DNA of 57,305 bases from Photorhabdus bodei (GCF_003287735.1 NZ_NSCM01000028.1:1-57305); one strand, 5' to 3'. Counted from the stretch's first letter, positions 8,602 to 18,441 are shown. Notes: a model not told the origin generated them from the letters alone. Numbers and translations are program-made.

Positions 8602-8683
8602 ACGGTAATTATTTTATCAATATTTCCGAGAGTAACGACCACGCCTTACTCTACAGGATGATATTAGTTAGCAATATCACTTT
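8602..8683 (-). promoter_or_regulatory. Probable CRISPR leader
   Basis: About 80 bases between the cas1 fossil and the first repeat in the direction of transcription (minus strand). In type I-E loci the leader lies here and drives the array. No clear promoter hexamers could be fixed. The segment may also contain unrecognisable cas1/cas2 debris. Confidence 0.4.
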
Positions 8684-8819
8684 TTACCATGCTTTTGAGA
8701 CATAACACGAACGCCTAACAACAGCGAATTTGCTACCTTTAACATCAATATCCTCATACAACAAAGAATACTGCATTACGATCTTCAACAAAAATAAATT
8801 TAAATGACATCAATGCCAT
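8684..8819 (-). pseudogene. cas1: cas1 fossil (N-terminal remnant, frameshifted)
   Basis: An ATG at 8819 overlaps the casE stop (TAATG), the usual place of cas1 in I-E operons. The first 20 codons end ...EDRNAVFFV, with Asp13-Arg14 and Phe19 at the same positions as in E. coli Cas1 (KDR at 12-14, F19). After one frame change at ~8759 the reading continues YEDIDVKGSKFAVV, matching the YGQIDV...F pattern of E. coli Cas1 residues 22-32. It then stops at 8684-8686. The rest of the ~300-residue gene and all of cas2 are absent. The comparison with E. coli Cas1 is from memory of that sequence. This is a decayed gene, not a functional integrase. Confidence 0.62.
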
Positions 8820-9493
8820 TATACTGTTCTGATTAACATCAATCCACATCCCATCGCTTTAGCACGACCAAAGCCTTTCGCATACTGTTCCAAATATAGC
8901 TCACCGTTGGTAATCGTCAGAAGCCCTTGAAAATCAACACTGGAAAATTGTATTTTTTGCCCCTGCTTTTTTACACTTCGATGCTGAGTATAACCTTCAA
9001 TATCCAGTAAATCGTCAAACTGAATACCCCACTGCTGCATACGACGATGATTTAACAGCCAATTACGGGCAGCATTCTCCATCATAACTTTTATTTTCCC
9101 CTGTTCCGTTTCACCTTGCTGTTTTGCCTGAAACTTAGCATGCATCAAGACATCATGACGCTGACGTTTTCCAGAAGGATCAGTAATACAGATTGTTGGA
9201 TTAACGCGTAATTTGAAAGCTAAACGCTGCCCCTCCTTCAATTGAGGATAAAATGCTTTCGTTTCCACCTCAAACAATGGTGACTGAGTTTGAGGTGAGG
9301 TTTTAGATAAAACATAGAATACAGGTAATCCCATTATTCCGATCTCTTCCCGAAATAGAAATTGCCGTTTTTCGTCTGTTGAAAACAATTTCCATAACAA
9401 TTGATGAGAAGTATAAACGCCATTTGCACCCAATTTTGCTAATATATTTGCTGTTTGACTCGATTGCCGAAGCACAATTTTAGACAAATACAT
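8819..9493 (-). CDS. casE: Cas6e (CasE) crRNA endoribonuclease
   Basis: A 224-residue Cas6e, which cuts the pre-crRNA at the base of each repeat hairpin and stays in Cascade. The start MYLSKIVL at 9493 matches the family; longer frames up to 9568 lie inside casD. The catalytic histidine of the family is kept (His30 in YTSHQLLWKLF). The C-terminal glycine-rich loop GFGRAKAMGCGLML is present. The gene overlaps casD by 14 bases and its stop overlaps the ATG of the cas1 fossil. All known parts are in place, so the enzyme is probably active. Its substrate repeats in the adjacent array have changed a lot, chiefly in the loop and through G-U pairs in the stem. Confidence 0.93.
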   Translation of the reverse strand: MYLSKIVLRQSSQTANILAKLGANGVYTSHQLLWKLFSTDEKRQFLFREEIGIMGLPVFYVLSKTSPQTQSPLFEVETKAFYPQLKEGQRLAFKLRVNPTICITDPSGKRQRHDVLMHAKFQAKQQGETEQGKIKVMMENAARNWLLNHRRMQQWGIQFDDLLDIEGYTQHRSVKKQGQKIQFSSVDFQGLLTITNGELYLEQYAKGFGRAKAMGCGLMLIRTV

Positions 9494-10226
9494 CAACACC
9501 CTCCTCGATAGAAAGTTGATACATAGTACGTTGCCGGAATTGCCAACGCCCTCGGTTAATCGGCTCATCCCAAGGATGGCTGATTAAGATATTTGAAGAG
9601 ATAATTTCATCTTTATTTCCCTCCCAAAAATAAGTCACAATACCGTTTGCGCCTAGCCACAACTTATCTTCGCTATCAGAATGAATCAGCGGTGGAAAAG
9701 AGATATCCAATGCCATTTTTAATGCCGATGACGTAATGAGTTTAGGGCTGAGAGGCAAAGCAAGCGGGCAAGATTTACGTCCAAGATGTAAGATAAATAC
9801 GGGTTTAAGTAAAGCATCCCGGAATTGTTCAAGCGTAAAACAAGCGTGTTCAGTTAATGTAATAGCAACGATCCAAATACCATCACAACGATAATCACGA
9901 TTAGACAGGATGGTATTAAGTTTATCTGACCTTAATTCACTTTTACGGTTCTGATGAACCACATTATTATTGTGCGTCGGCACCTGTGTCGTATGATAAT
10001 CACGCATTAAAGAGCCAGGAACTGTCTGCTTAATTGCAATTAACACACTTTTTTGTAATTTTGCTAATTCAGACTCATTATCTCGTCGAATACCTAACGC
10101 TGCACCTAATAACCCCAAAATCGCAGAGCGACCAGGATACAATTCCGTTGGCCTCTCCCCCCCAACCGCAGGTTGTCCCCAACTTGCCATCGGGCCATAT
10201 AATCGGAAGACTAAATATGCTTTCAT
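9480..10226 (-). CDS. casD: Cas5e (CasD), Cascade subunit
   Basis: A 248-residue Cas5 of type I-E, which caps the 5' handle of the crRNA in Cascade. The start is at MKAYLVFRLYGPMASWGQ, with GGGGGG just upstream; an ATG 12 bases earlier is also possible. Family blocks are RPTELYPGRSAILGLLGAALGI, MRDYHTTQVP and FILHLGRKSCPLALPL. It follows casC after 11 bases and overlaps casE by 14, so the three are surely cotranscribed. Confidence 0.93.
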   Translation of the reverse strand: MKAYLVFRLYGPMASWGQPAVGGERPTELYPGRSAILGLLGAALGIRRDNESELAKLQKSVLIAIKQTVPGSLMRDYHTTQVPTHNNNVVHQNRKSELRSDKLNTILSNRDYRCDGIWIVAITLTEHACFTLEQFRDALLKPVFILHLGRKSCPLALPLSPKLITSSALKMALDISFPPLIHSDSEDKLWLGANGIVTYFWEGNKDEIISSNILISHPWDEPINRGRWQFRQRTMYQLSIEEGVDVFV

Positions 10227-10237
10227 TCTGCCCCCCA

Positions 10238-11272
10238 TTACTGTGCAACAAATTCAAGCAGCTCGGTCAAAGTTCCTTCCCCGGTGAATGTGTTGAATTT
10301 ATAGCGGGCATCGGCACAAGTACCGTAAACCAGATCAATATTGCGCATTTGGCTTTCTAATGCATCAATTGCCGATGAGCCCTGGTCGCTGTCGTTAATG
10401 GGCTTTAAAAATGCAACAGATAAAGAACGAGGTTGTTGTTCGCCTTTCTCAGCGAGAGCAAAACTGGCATAAGCACGAGAAGCAAAACTATTTTGTTTAC
10501 CCGTAGGCGATATTTTCACAGCGGCTTCTGTTAATGCTTTAATCGCTTTATTAGCAAGGGCTTCATCACCATCCAAATTTTTTATTAATTGCGTTTTATT
10601 AATGCAGATATAACTGTAAAACAGCGCGGCGGCAAAACCCAATTCCCCTATATGGGCCGACCCCGTATCTTCCTTACCATCATTTAAATCATCCACCGCT
10701 GTAAAATAATCATCTTCAATAACCACACTATGTACACTAATAGCATGAGCGACCTGACAGGCAGCCTCGACGTTAAATGCCGGACTTGAAGCTAACATCC
10801 GACCAAACAAAGCAATATCCACCGCGGTTTGCTTAGTTTTTAATAAATTAAGCTCTTCAGCCGTTGGTGCCCGGTTCTCTTCCGTCAGCACCGCAATCAA
10901 CGACATGACGGATTGTTGCTCTTCCGGGCTGATATGTGCCAATTGTTCAATTTCTAAAGCATCTTTTTTCGTTTTTCCAAAAACACCAGCAATAGTCGTA
11001 GCCAATGCTCTCGCAGATTTTTCGTTCACGCCAGCATTGATCAACGTTTCAAACACCTTGATACCAAGTCGCTTGGTGCGAATACCCATATTCTCTGATA
11101 GCACCTGTTCAAACAATTCAGAAGTACGCCAGTGACGTTTTAAACTTTGAGAACTCACGCGTAAACGTTCAAAACCGCCCATTTTCGCTGTCTTAGGCCG
11201 GCCTAAATCATCACGATTCAGATTAGATGGCGCATAGGAAGTTAATAGGTGTAATTGAATAAACTGACTCAT
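10238..11272 (-). CDS. casC: Cas7e (CasC), Cascade backbone
   Basis: A 344-residue Cas7 that binds the crRNA along its length as a six-fold backbone in I-E Cascade. The start MSQFIQLHLLTSYAPSNLNRD at 11272 has AGGA upstream. The block GGFERLRVSSQSLKRHWR (about residues 33-50) is typical, as is ATTIAGVFG and the long central GRMLASSPAFNVEAACQVAHAISVH segment followed by DDYFTAVDDL and GSAHIGELGF. The length is normal. There is no stop or frame change. Confidence 0.93.
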   Translation of the reverse strand: MSQFIQLHLLTSYAPSNLNRDDLGRPKTAKMGGFERLRVSSQSLKRHWRTSELFEQVLSENMGIRTKRLGIKVFETLINAGVNEKSARALATTIAGVFGKTKKDALEIEQLAHISPEEQQSVMSLIAVLTEENRAPTAEELNLLKTKQTAVDIALFGRMLASSPAFNVEAACQVAHAISVHSVVIEDDYFTAVDDLNDGKEDTGSAHIGELGFAAALFYSYICINKTQLIKNLDGDEALANKAIKALTEAAVKISPTGKQNSFASRAYASFALAEKGEQQPRSLSVAFLKPINDSDQGSSAIDALESQMRNIDLVYGTCADARYKFNTFTGEGTLTELLEFVAQ

Positions 11273-11292
11273 AATAATCATCCTAAACTCAA

Positions 11293-11874
11293 TTAATAAA
11301 AATCCGATAAATCAACTGATTTACCACTAGCAGCACGGTAATAATCCATAACCCACCTCACTTTGATACGCCTATCCGCCTTACATGGCTGTAATTGTCC
11401 ATATTCAGCAAACCACTCCTCAATATCCCGCGCTAAAGCCAAAACAGAAATATTGCCTTTGATTTGCTGCAAAACCCGACGTAATCGACGTAATAATTCA
11501 TTCGGTGTTTTAGCATTTTGTAATTGTGAAAATCTTAATTCACTGACCACCGGTTTATTTCCTCCTCCTTTCTTACCCGCCGCTACCGCCAATTTGATAT
11601 CACTGTTGTTTTTAACATAAACTAATGCCACCGCCATCGTGGCCCAATATTCCAATTGTGCCGGATTATCTGATAAGCTAATTTCATCAGGTAAGCTGAG
11701 CCATAAAGCCCGAAAGCCTTCAGTCAACATGGCCATCTCAACACTTTCACAGCGCTTTAACTGGGCTCTATAAGTAGAAGGCGCTGGAATAATACCTTTC
11801 TCTTTTAGCTGTTTTGGTGACATAAACATACTTTGCCACCAATGCAATAATATGATTTCACTCTTACTGTCCAT
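11293..11874 (-). CDS. casB: Cse2 (CasB), Cascade small subunit
   Basis: A 193-residue small subunit; two copies form the belly of I-E Cascade and hold the displaced strand. Seen are ILLHWWQSMF at the N-terminus, ALWLSLPD, and the C-terminal LRRLRRVLQQIKGNISVLALARDIEEWF and VRWVMDYYRA. The protein is rich in basic residues. The ATG overlaps the casA stop (TAATG), so translation is coupled. Confidence 0.9.
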   Translation of the reverse strand: MDSKSEIILLHWWQSMFMSPKQLKEKGIIPAPSTYRAQLKRCESVEMAMLTEGFRALWLSLPDEISLSDNPAQLEYWATMAVALVYVKNNSDIKLAVAAGKKGGGNKPVVSELRFSQLQNAKTPNELLRRLRRVLQQIKGNISVLALARDIEEWFAEYGQLQPCKADRRIKVRWVMDYYRAASGKSVDLSDFY

Positions 11875-13478
11875 TACACCTCCTCTTTCCCGGAGTGAAT
11901 ATGATGATTAGTGATAAATGTTTTGATCTCTTTTAACGCTTTTTGTCCATATAACCCGATAATTAACTGCTGACGCGCTTTCATACGTTTCGCCATTGAA
12001 CGCTCATTACCTAATTCAGATAAAGCAACATATTCATCAAATAAATCTCTACAGAGATAACGCAAGGTATTGAGCCAATGTTTGGCCTGTTCTGGTGTCA
12101 GAAACGGCACATCGGAATTTGCATTATTGATAAGTTGATGCACCACAGAAAAGAATAGGGATTCACTTTGTTGCCAAAAAGTCAGGTCAATAAAGGAAGT
12201 GTCTCCTTTCACATCAATGGGCTTTTCAAACCAAGCCGCTTTTATTTGATTCCGGCATAGCCAAATCATATTGATTGCCAGTTTTTGCAGCTCTTTGACT
12301 TGATATAGAATCTTTTCCTGTTGTTCAAGTAAGACAAAAAACAACGGCACAGTGACAGAATACCAACAACGTGCTTTCATATTATCCATATCGTAGCCAA
12401 ATACCCATAGACGAGGCATTGCCCTTCGGAGTTCAGCAAAATGACCACATAAAGAATAAAAATGACTCACAACCGGCGCACAACGCTGTCCTCTCTCATG
12501 GCTGGTAAATACTAAAGCATCCCAAATTTTATATGTCACCCCTCCCGGTTGGCCTTTAATAGATAAGGGTTGTGTTGGTTTTTTAGTATCCCATTTATAG
12601 GGCGTTAACGGATGGGTCCAATTACCGGTATAATTGCCGCCATAGTTTTGTGTCCGATATTCAGAGACAGTGAACTCAGAATATTTACCTGAAATTTTGC
12701 AAATATTCTCACCCTTTTCCACTATAAGACGTATACGTCTCGGCATTGCCCAATACATATGTAAGGGATGTACATCCGTAGCATGAATTTCTGTCCCTTC
12801 ATTAACACTCACTTTTGTTGGCGCTAACCAAGGAAAAACCTGTGCACTGGTTAAATCAGGTTCTGAATAATGCCATTCACTTCGACTAATAACGTTTAAC
12901 CACAGTTTTTGCCATAATGTGGCATCCGTTTGTTGCGGCACCACTAACGTGGTTAATGGTCCCCCACCTCGTAATCCTACTCGATGTCCCACCCCTCCTG
13001 ACGGTGCATTAATTTGTAAGGTAAACAGTGCCAAAGTCGCCATTTCAAGAGACATCACATCTCCGATGCCACGTTTAATGAAATGATCCGTATTAAGTCT
13101 TAAACCATTCGCTCCCGGTGCTTCAATTAACAATCCAGCTACAGTGGTTGATTTTACTGTTTGCAGCGGATCGAAATCCTGCATAAAAAGAGGCCCTATA
13201 CCGGTAACATTAAAAGCATGTATCACTTTATTAAAAGTTTGTTGTAATACCTTCTTATCAGGTGATGTTTCATACAGAGCATGCCATTGATATTTATCTT
13301 CCGGCGCAAAAACGGTTTGTAATAAACCAATGGCAAATTGGCAAGCTGCTCCTTGAAAATCAGCACGCGGTAAAGCAAAGTCCATAACATCATGATCACA
13401 TATCGCATTAATGGGCAGTACTTTTTCACTGCCATCACGTAACCGAAAGGGCAACCACGGGTCCTGAACTAAGTTCAT
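11874..13478 (-). CDS. casA: Cse1 (CasA), Cascade large subunit
   Basis: A 534-residue large subunit, which recognises the PAM and recruits Cas3. The N-terminus NLVQDPWLPFRLRDGSEKVLP and the APSGGVGHRVGLRGGGPLTTL block (~residues 157-177) mark Cse1. The C-terminal helical bundle ends in LRYLCRDLFDEY...KARQQLIIGLYGQKAL. It is slightly longer than E. coli CasA (about 502), within the family range. It lies 14 bases after cas3 and overlaps casB. Confidence 0.92.
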   Translation of the reverse strand: MNLVQDPWLPFRLRDGSEKVLPINAICDHDVMDFALPRADFQGAACQFAIGLLQTVFAPEDKYQWHALYETSPDKKVLQQTFNKVIHAFNVTGIGPLFMQDFDPLQTVKSTTVAGLLIEAPGANGLRLNTDHFIKRGIGDVMSLEMATLALFTLQINAPSGGVGHRVGLRGGGPLTTLVVPQQTDATLWQKLWLNVISRSEWHYSEPDLTSAQVFPWLAPTKVSVNEGTEIHATDVHPLHMYWAMPRRIRLIVEKGENICKISGKYSEFTVSEYRTQNYGGNYTGNWTHPLTPYKWDTKKPTQPLSIKGQPGGVTYKIWDALVFTSHERGQRCAPVVSHFYSLCGHFAELRRAMPRLWVFGYDMDNMKARCWYSVTVPLFFVLLEQQEKILYQVKELQKLAINMIWLCRNQIKAAWFEKPIDVKGDTSFIDLTFWQQSESLFFSVVHQLINNANSDVPFLTPEQAKHWLNTLRYLCRDLFDEYVALSELGNERSMAKRMKARQQLIIGLYGQKALKEIKTFITNHHIHSGKEEV

Positions 13479-13492
13479 AACACCTCCTGCTT

Positions 13493-16210
13493 TTATCTTT
13501 CACAAAAACCTATTGTTGAAGAATAAGTAAAATTTGGATCTTGATCTGGCAACCAAGGTTGCAAATATCTAATTTGGTAATATCTCTGCTGCAATGCATT
13601 GAGAGCAGGTATTAATTCTGTTGGAATTGGGGCTAATTTATCCGCATACTTATTTCTGGATAATTTAATCGTACTCAGTGACACTGAAAATTCGTCTGAA
13701 TTTACCCAAGGTACAAGTTGTCCTGAATCACCTTTTTTCAGTAATAATACCTCAACGGTTTCAATATCACTGTAGCGAGCATTAATATCTGAATCATCCT
13801 CATACCAATTATCAGCACTTCGATCACAATAACCATATAATTGCCACTGTAACCAATAAGACTTAGCTTTAGCTGTCTGACTTCGCTCCTCATCAATTAA
13901 CTCATTCTCTTGATGTTTTAATACTTCAAGCGTTTGCTCATAAGCATGACCATAAACCGCGTCAATTAATTGACGCGTTTCCGCAGGCATACGTATAGCA
14001 CCCAGTTTTCTCAACACGCGCATGGTTAACCACAAACGCGCAGGCGAGCGATAAACATATTGTGTGTTACGAAAATTATGGCTTAGCCAATCTGATCCAG
14101 GTTGCTCCCTCCATTCAGGCGCATAGATACACAATATTGGTGCAGGGCGTGAATCTTTAATACCCCACCGATAAATACCATCACTATCGCGAGTATGGCG
14201 ATGCAAACGCCCAGCTCGCTGAATGAGATCATCAATAGGACAAATATCTGAAATCATGACATCGGCATCAGTATCTAAACTCTCCTGGAATATCTGTGTG
14301 GTAATTAATGCTTTGCCCCGCCGCAATTCACCATGACTATTTTTATCAAAAATAGTCAATACACGATCTTCAATCTCTTTTCGGTGTTGCAATATAAACT
14401 GGCTATGAAATAACAGACAACGCTCAGGTTCAGTAAGTAAACTTCGCAGTGTCTGATAAGCCTCAATAGCATCATCTACTGTATTTCGTATCCAAACGAC
14501 ACATTGCCCTTGTACAATGGCGGCTAATACCTTTTCAACACAACTGCCAAAGCTATTTAAGAAATCAACTTTGACTTCCCGGCTAACATCTTTTCGGCTT
14601 GATAACGGTTGTTCAATAACGGGCAATGTGGCATTTAAACTTATTTTGGTTGCTAAAGGAAAATCGGTTTTTTGCAATAATTGAGAACTCAATCCGCCAA
14701 CATTTAGCCAAATATCCGTTAAGCGTTGACGCTGTTTAAAGGTCAATGTTGCTGTCAATAAAACAGCTGAACCCCCCTGATAAAGATGCAGCGCTAATAA
14801 ATTTTCCAGTAAATTAAACATAAATTCATCAGCCGCATGAACCTCATCAACGATTAATACTTTACGATTAAGCCCAAATAATCTTAATGATTGATAGCGC
14901 CTTGGTAATACAGACAATAAAGCCTGATCAATCGCTCCGATTCCGGCAGGCGCTAACAACGCCTGCTTACGTGGGTCAGCTAGCCATTGATTACACTGCG
15001 CTGAAGCAGCGATATCTGTTTTACCATCGTTTCTATCTGAGTGACCTAACGCTAAAACGGGTTCACGAAATTGATTATTCCCCCCCCACGTACCATGAGC
15101 TAAAACGATATTTGGTTTACCGTCATCCTCTATCGAGAACATTTGCTGGTAATGTTTAGCAATTCGGCTAAATATTGCATTAGAAGACGCCATTGTAGGC
15201 AAACCGAAATAAAAACCATCAGCGGCTTTTGCCTGCATCAAACGGTGTGTAAGAGCAAGAGCCGCTTCTGTTTTACCAGCTCCAGTAACATCTTCTAAAA
15301 TAAACAACTGAGGAGAATCATCTACAGGTATTGATTCGGCCCACTGTTGCAATGGTGTTGCAGCAAAACCATAATATTTCTGAATGGAAATAAACGGTTT
15401 GATTACCGGCGTTCTACCTAAATTTATCGCCATAACCGCTTTTTTTGCCATTGCTTGAGCATGTTTCCAATAATCTGTTAACGGCATAGGTTTAGATTGA
15501 TACGTAAAATAATGGCTATCAGAACCAATCCAATCCGCCAATATTGCAATACCAGCAAACTGCCAACTCACTTGTTCTAATTGCCGTCGCCACTCTTTGG
15601 ATTGTAATTTTTCAATGGGAAACTCAGGTTGAAATAATTCAACCAAATGATGTGCAAAGAGTGTGGCAGCATTAAAATTATGAGGTTCAGTAAAATGTTT
15701 AATCGCTTTATAGCCTGTTTTCTCAATTGGCCGGCCGTGATGCCCTAATACACAATCAATGAATACCATTAAGGTATCAAACATCTCTCGCTGTTCTCTT
15801 TGTTCAGCACCTTCAATATTAACAAGTCTATTAAGTAACCCCGTTTTGATATTTTCCCAGAAATACAATCCTATACGATCATGACAAAAATAACGGCCAT
15901 CATACTCTTTAGGGCAATCTGGTCGATGCAGACCTACTGCCAAACCGGGAAGTAATTTTTGAAAAGCAGATGCAAATTTACCAATATCGTGCAAAGCCAA
16001 TATAAAAGAGACCATGCTTCGTAACTGCTGCGTAGATAACGCTAAAAAGTTAGCAAGATCTCTAGTTAGCGACCTTTCTAAAGAGAGCAACTGCATTCCT
16101 ACCGCAGCAACATCTAAACAATGGTAAGGAAGTAGATGATAATCTGCACTATCAATCTCTAAGACTCGCTTCGCCTTACCCCAGTATTGAAAATAAATCG
16201 GCATTTCCAT
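13493..16210 (-). CDS. cas3: Cas3 nuclease-helicase
   Basis: A 905-residue Cas3, which is recruited to R-loops and unwinds and shreds target DNA. The HD nuclease motif is at His74-Asp75 (ALHDIGKFASAF). The helicase part shows Walker A TGAGKTEAAL (~310), the DEVH box in LIVDEVHAADEF (~455), LLTATLTFKQR, and the late motif IQRAGRLHRH. Length and motif order are normal and no frame change is seen. AAGGA precedes the ATG. As the first gene of the operon it is placed together with Cascade, so interference looks intact although cas1 and cas2 are gone. Confidence 0.94.
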   Translation of the reverse strand: MEMPIYFQYWGKAKRVLEIDSADYHLLPYHCLDVAAVGMQLLSLERSLTRDLANFLALSTQQLRSMVSFILALHDIGKFASAFQKLLPGLAVGLHRPDCPKEYDGRYFCHDRIGLYFWENIKTGLLNRLVNIEGAEQREQREMFDTLMVFIDCVLGHHGRPIEKTGYKAIKHFTEPHNFNAATLFAHHLVELFQPEFPIEKLQSKEWRRQLEQVSWQFAGIAILADWIGSDSHYFTYQSKPMPLTDYWKHAQAMAKKAVMAINLGRTPVIKPFISIQKYYGFAATPLQQWAESIPVDDSPQLFILEDVTGAGKTEAALALTHRLMQAKAADGFYFGLPTMASSNAIFSRIAKHYQQMFSIEDDGKPNIVLAHGTWGGNNQFREPVLALGHSDRNDGKTDIAASAQCNQWLADPRKQALLAPAGIGAIDQALLSVLPRRYQSLRLFGLNRKVLIVDEVHAADEFMFNLLENLLALHLYQGGSAVLLTATLTFKQRQRLTDIWLNVGGLSSQLLQKTDFPLATKISLNATLPVIEQPLSSRKDVSREVKVDFLNSFGSCVEKVLAAIVQGQCVVWIRNTVDDAIEAYQTLRSLLTEPERCLLFHSQFILQHRKEIEDRVLTIFDKNSHGELRRGKALITTQIFQESLDTDADVMISDICPIDDLIQRAGRLHRHTRDSDGIYRWGIKDSRPAPILCIYAPEWREQPGSDWLSHNFRNTQYVYRSPARLWLTMRVLRKLGAIRMPAETRQLIDAVYGHAYEQTLEVLKHQENELIDEERSQTAKAKSYWLQWQLYGYCDRSADNWYEDDSDINARYSDIETVEVLLLKKGDSGQLVPWVNSDEFSVSLSTIKLSRNKYADKLAPIPTELIPALNALQQRYYQIRYLQPWLPDQDPNFTYSSTIGFCER

Positions 16211-16730
16211 CTAAAATCCTTACTTAAACATCTCTTTTACCTATTTTTAGAACATAATGCGAAAATTTAGATCAGAAAAATACTAGTTTCTGTTTTTTTA
16301 GGATAATTCTGTATAAAAACTCACTACCTAAACAGATGAATTTTTGGCCTACTTCTGAGCATAAGCCAGAATTAAAGTGACATCGTAGTGCAAGGCGCAG
16401 TTTGACTGGGTAGCCAACCTATATTCATCTATCTGATAAATAAAGATAATTATATTTTAAGGTCTGTACCCGTTTTACCAAAGGTTCATTTACACTGATA
16501 ACCCTGCGTATATGATGTCAGGCCAAGGTGAGATGAAAGTACTGATGGGTGTTTAGCGATGTCAATTACAATTATTCCACAAATCGCTTTTAATCCTTAT
16601 CTGTATAAATTTAAGCTCTGATGCGACGGCATAACAAAAGAGCTAATTAATAGCTTATCTAAGATAATGATGTAATTAATCCAGAAATTTTTTATGACCA
16701 TGCGGCAATTCAATAGCGTGAATACAAAGA
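16211..16730. other. Region upstream of cas3, no gene recognised
   Basis: About 520 bases containing the promoter region of the cas operon (minus strand). No reading frame of interest. AT-rich near cas3. No second CRISPR repeat is visible here. Confidence 0.45.
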
Positions 16731-17249
16731 CTATCGGTGTTTTCGCTTCCATTTTTCAAATTGTGGAGGTCGGAGGCCATACCTTGCCAACACACCTTCA
16801 TATAATCGCCGTAGTTCTTCAATAACCAATGCCTTTAACGTGTCACGCTCAGATTGGCTTAATTCATCGGAAATTAATTTATCTATAACGTCAATTGAAT
16901 CCGTCTCCGGCGTGGCAACTACCCGATAAACGATCTGCTTAATCACATTTCGATATTGTAATCTTAACGGATCTGGTGTGGTGATTCCCTGCGTGATAGC
17001 CAAATATTCTCGGGCAGAACGCTCATAAGCCCATAGATAAAGATCCCGTAGTAATTCAACTCGGGTCATTTCATAAATACCAAGCATTGCACGGCTATAT
17101 GCCTCTTCCGGTACATCGACAAAAGTTAACGGACATAGATTTGAACGAATCAACGGAAAATTAGCTGCCAGGCGGGAAGTTCGCTTATTTACATCAGCAA
17201 AAGGCTGTAAATACGGCAAGTGGATCATCCCCAGTAAGAATACTGGCAC
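16731..17249 (-). pseudogene. 5'-truncated Fic-domain protein
   Basis: 172 residues from a GTG, covering the C-terminal half of a Fic-domain (AMP-transferase type) protein. The Fic core reads QPFADVNKRTSRLAAN in place of HPFxDGNGRxxR: the catalytic His position is Gln and the first Gly is Val, while Asn, Lys and Arg remain. Some Fic-like subfamilies naturally have Q here, so this need not be damage. The N-terminal half is missing; in the same frame a stop lies about 45 bases upstream. No Shine-Dalgarno precedes the GTG. It is probably a remnant and a working enzyme is unlikely. Confidence 0.65.
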
Positions 17250-17384
17250 GATTATGGTGCAATTCAGATAATCGCGCCACTTTTATACCATCAATATGGC
17301 GCGATTAATGTGGGCAATACATCTGACTGTAGCGTTAAACCTGTTTAGCTGAAAACAGGACAAATGAACATGACGGCAGTCATC

Positions 17385-17939
17385 TTATTTACGGAGTAAG
17401 ATTGCACCAACTATATCCAGCAAACTTTCAATAGCGCCGCTACGTAAAAAACGTTGCGTCTTAGGTATGACATGTACTTTTTCACTTACAGGAAGAACCT
17501 CAACGCCCTCACCTAAAAATACCGGAATCGTGGTTAAGAATATTTGTTGTAATTCACCAGCCTCAGCAAAATGTGCAGCGGTTTTACCTCCCCCAACTAA
17601 CCAGACATCTTTACCATTAGCCTCTTTCTTCGCTCTGGCAGCAATAGCTCTTACTGTTTCATTGGTTATGGTGATATTCAACCCTTCAGGCGTTGACAGC
17701 GCCCTATGAGAAAGAACAAAGGCGGGAACATTTTTGTATGGCCAATCATCCGGTGAATTTGTCATTATCCATTCGTATGTTTTTGCTCCCATAATCACAG
17801 CACCAATACCTCGATAAAAATCATCATAAGGTGTTACATCATCCCCAAGCATAAACTCATACAACCAATCCAGTTCATTGTTTTTATTAGCAATATAACC
17901 ATCTATTGTCGCAGCGACGTAATAAATTAATTTCGGCAT
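17385..17939 (-). CDS. Dihydrofolate reductase-fold protein (RibD C-terminal-like)
   Basis: A 184-residue protein of the DHFR/RibD C-terminal superfamily, likely an NADPH-dependent reductase of unknown substrate. The start MPKLIYYVAATIDGYIA at 17939 is chosen because AGGAAGG lies 6 bases upstream. Further marks are IGAVIMGAKTYEWI, VFVLSHR-type VPAFVLSHRAL, DVWLVGGGKTAAHF (cofactor loop) and IFLTTIPVFLGEGVEV. It stands alone. The family is widespread and often moved between genomes. Confidence 0.85.
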   Translation of the reverse strand: MPKLIYYVAATIDGYIANKNNELDWLYEFMLGDDVTPYDDFYRGIGAVIMGAKTYEWIMTNSPDDWPYKNVPAFVLSHRALSTPEGLNITITNETVRAIAARAKKEANGKDVWLVGGGKTAAHFAEAGELQQIFLTTIPVFLGEGVEVLPVSEKVHVIPKTQRFLRSGAIESLLDIVGAILLRK

Positions 17940-17991
17940 TATTACCTTCCTATTAAACACGATGTTAAAACGCTATACGCCCGGATTGATG

Positions 17992-18107
17992 ATATCCCCG
18001 TTATCTTTCAAGTTGTTGGCTGCACTCACCCCGGTCACATCGTTATCCAGGCTCCCGGTGATTCGCTCTCTTGCCGTCGCGATGCATCTTGAAATCCATG
18101 GGGTATA
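17992..18107 (-). repeat. MITE-like palindromic repeat, copy 3 (eroded)
   Basis: Inverted copy of the same element. It has lost 8 bases near its left end (CAAGTTG runs directly into TTGGCTGCAC) and has several substitutions in the central hairpin. The right end, CTTGAAATCCATGGGGTATA, is well preserved. Confidence 0.8.
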
Positions 18108-18441
18108 GTTAAAATATTTTCAAACTTCCTTCAAAAGATAACGCGTATTTTCTAAGAAATTATACTTTATAAGATATATATTACCACACATATTCACTTT
18201 CGTTACTTCATATTTTCTCCAACACAATACATGAAAAAGTAAAACACTAAAACATTGCTTCCATACCCTAAAACCTAAATTCCATCATTCAATGTCACTT
18301 AGTCACAGATATGAAAAACCCAAGAAATTAAAATAAAAAGTAAAACAAACAACTTAGCCAATAAAATAAGACCAGATACAAAAAGATAATATCTATTAGC
18401 ACTTTAACACTTGATGATGAAACATAGCTCATCCATAAAAG
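18108..18441. other. AT-rich intergenic, nothing recognised
   Basis: About 330 bases of AT-rich sequence between MITE copy 3 and the minus-strand hypothetical gene. No gene or clear terminator. Confidence 0.4.

Noticed and set aside
8602..8683. Possible cas2 remnant (a VVVT stretch in the minus strand near the leader)
   Set aside because: Only four residues resemble Cas2 and the frame has stops on both sides; too little to support.
9494..9568. Longer casE from 9568
   Set aside because: The extra 25 residues overlap casD and lack similarity to Cas6e; MYLSK is the family start.
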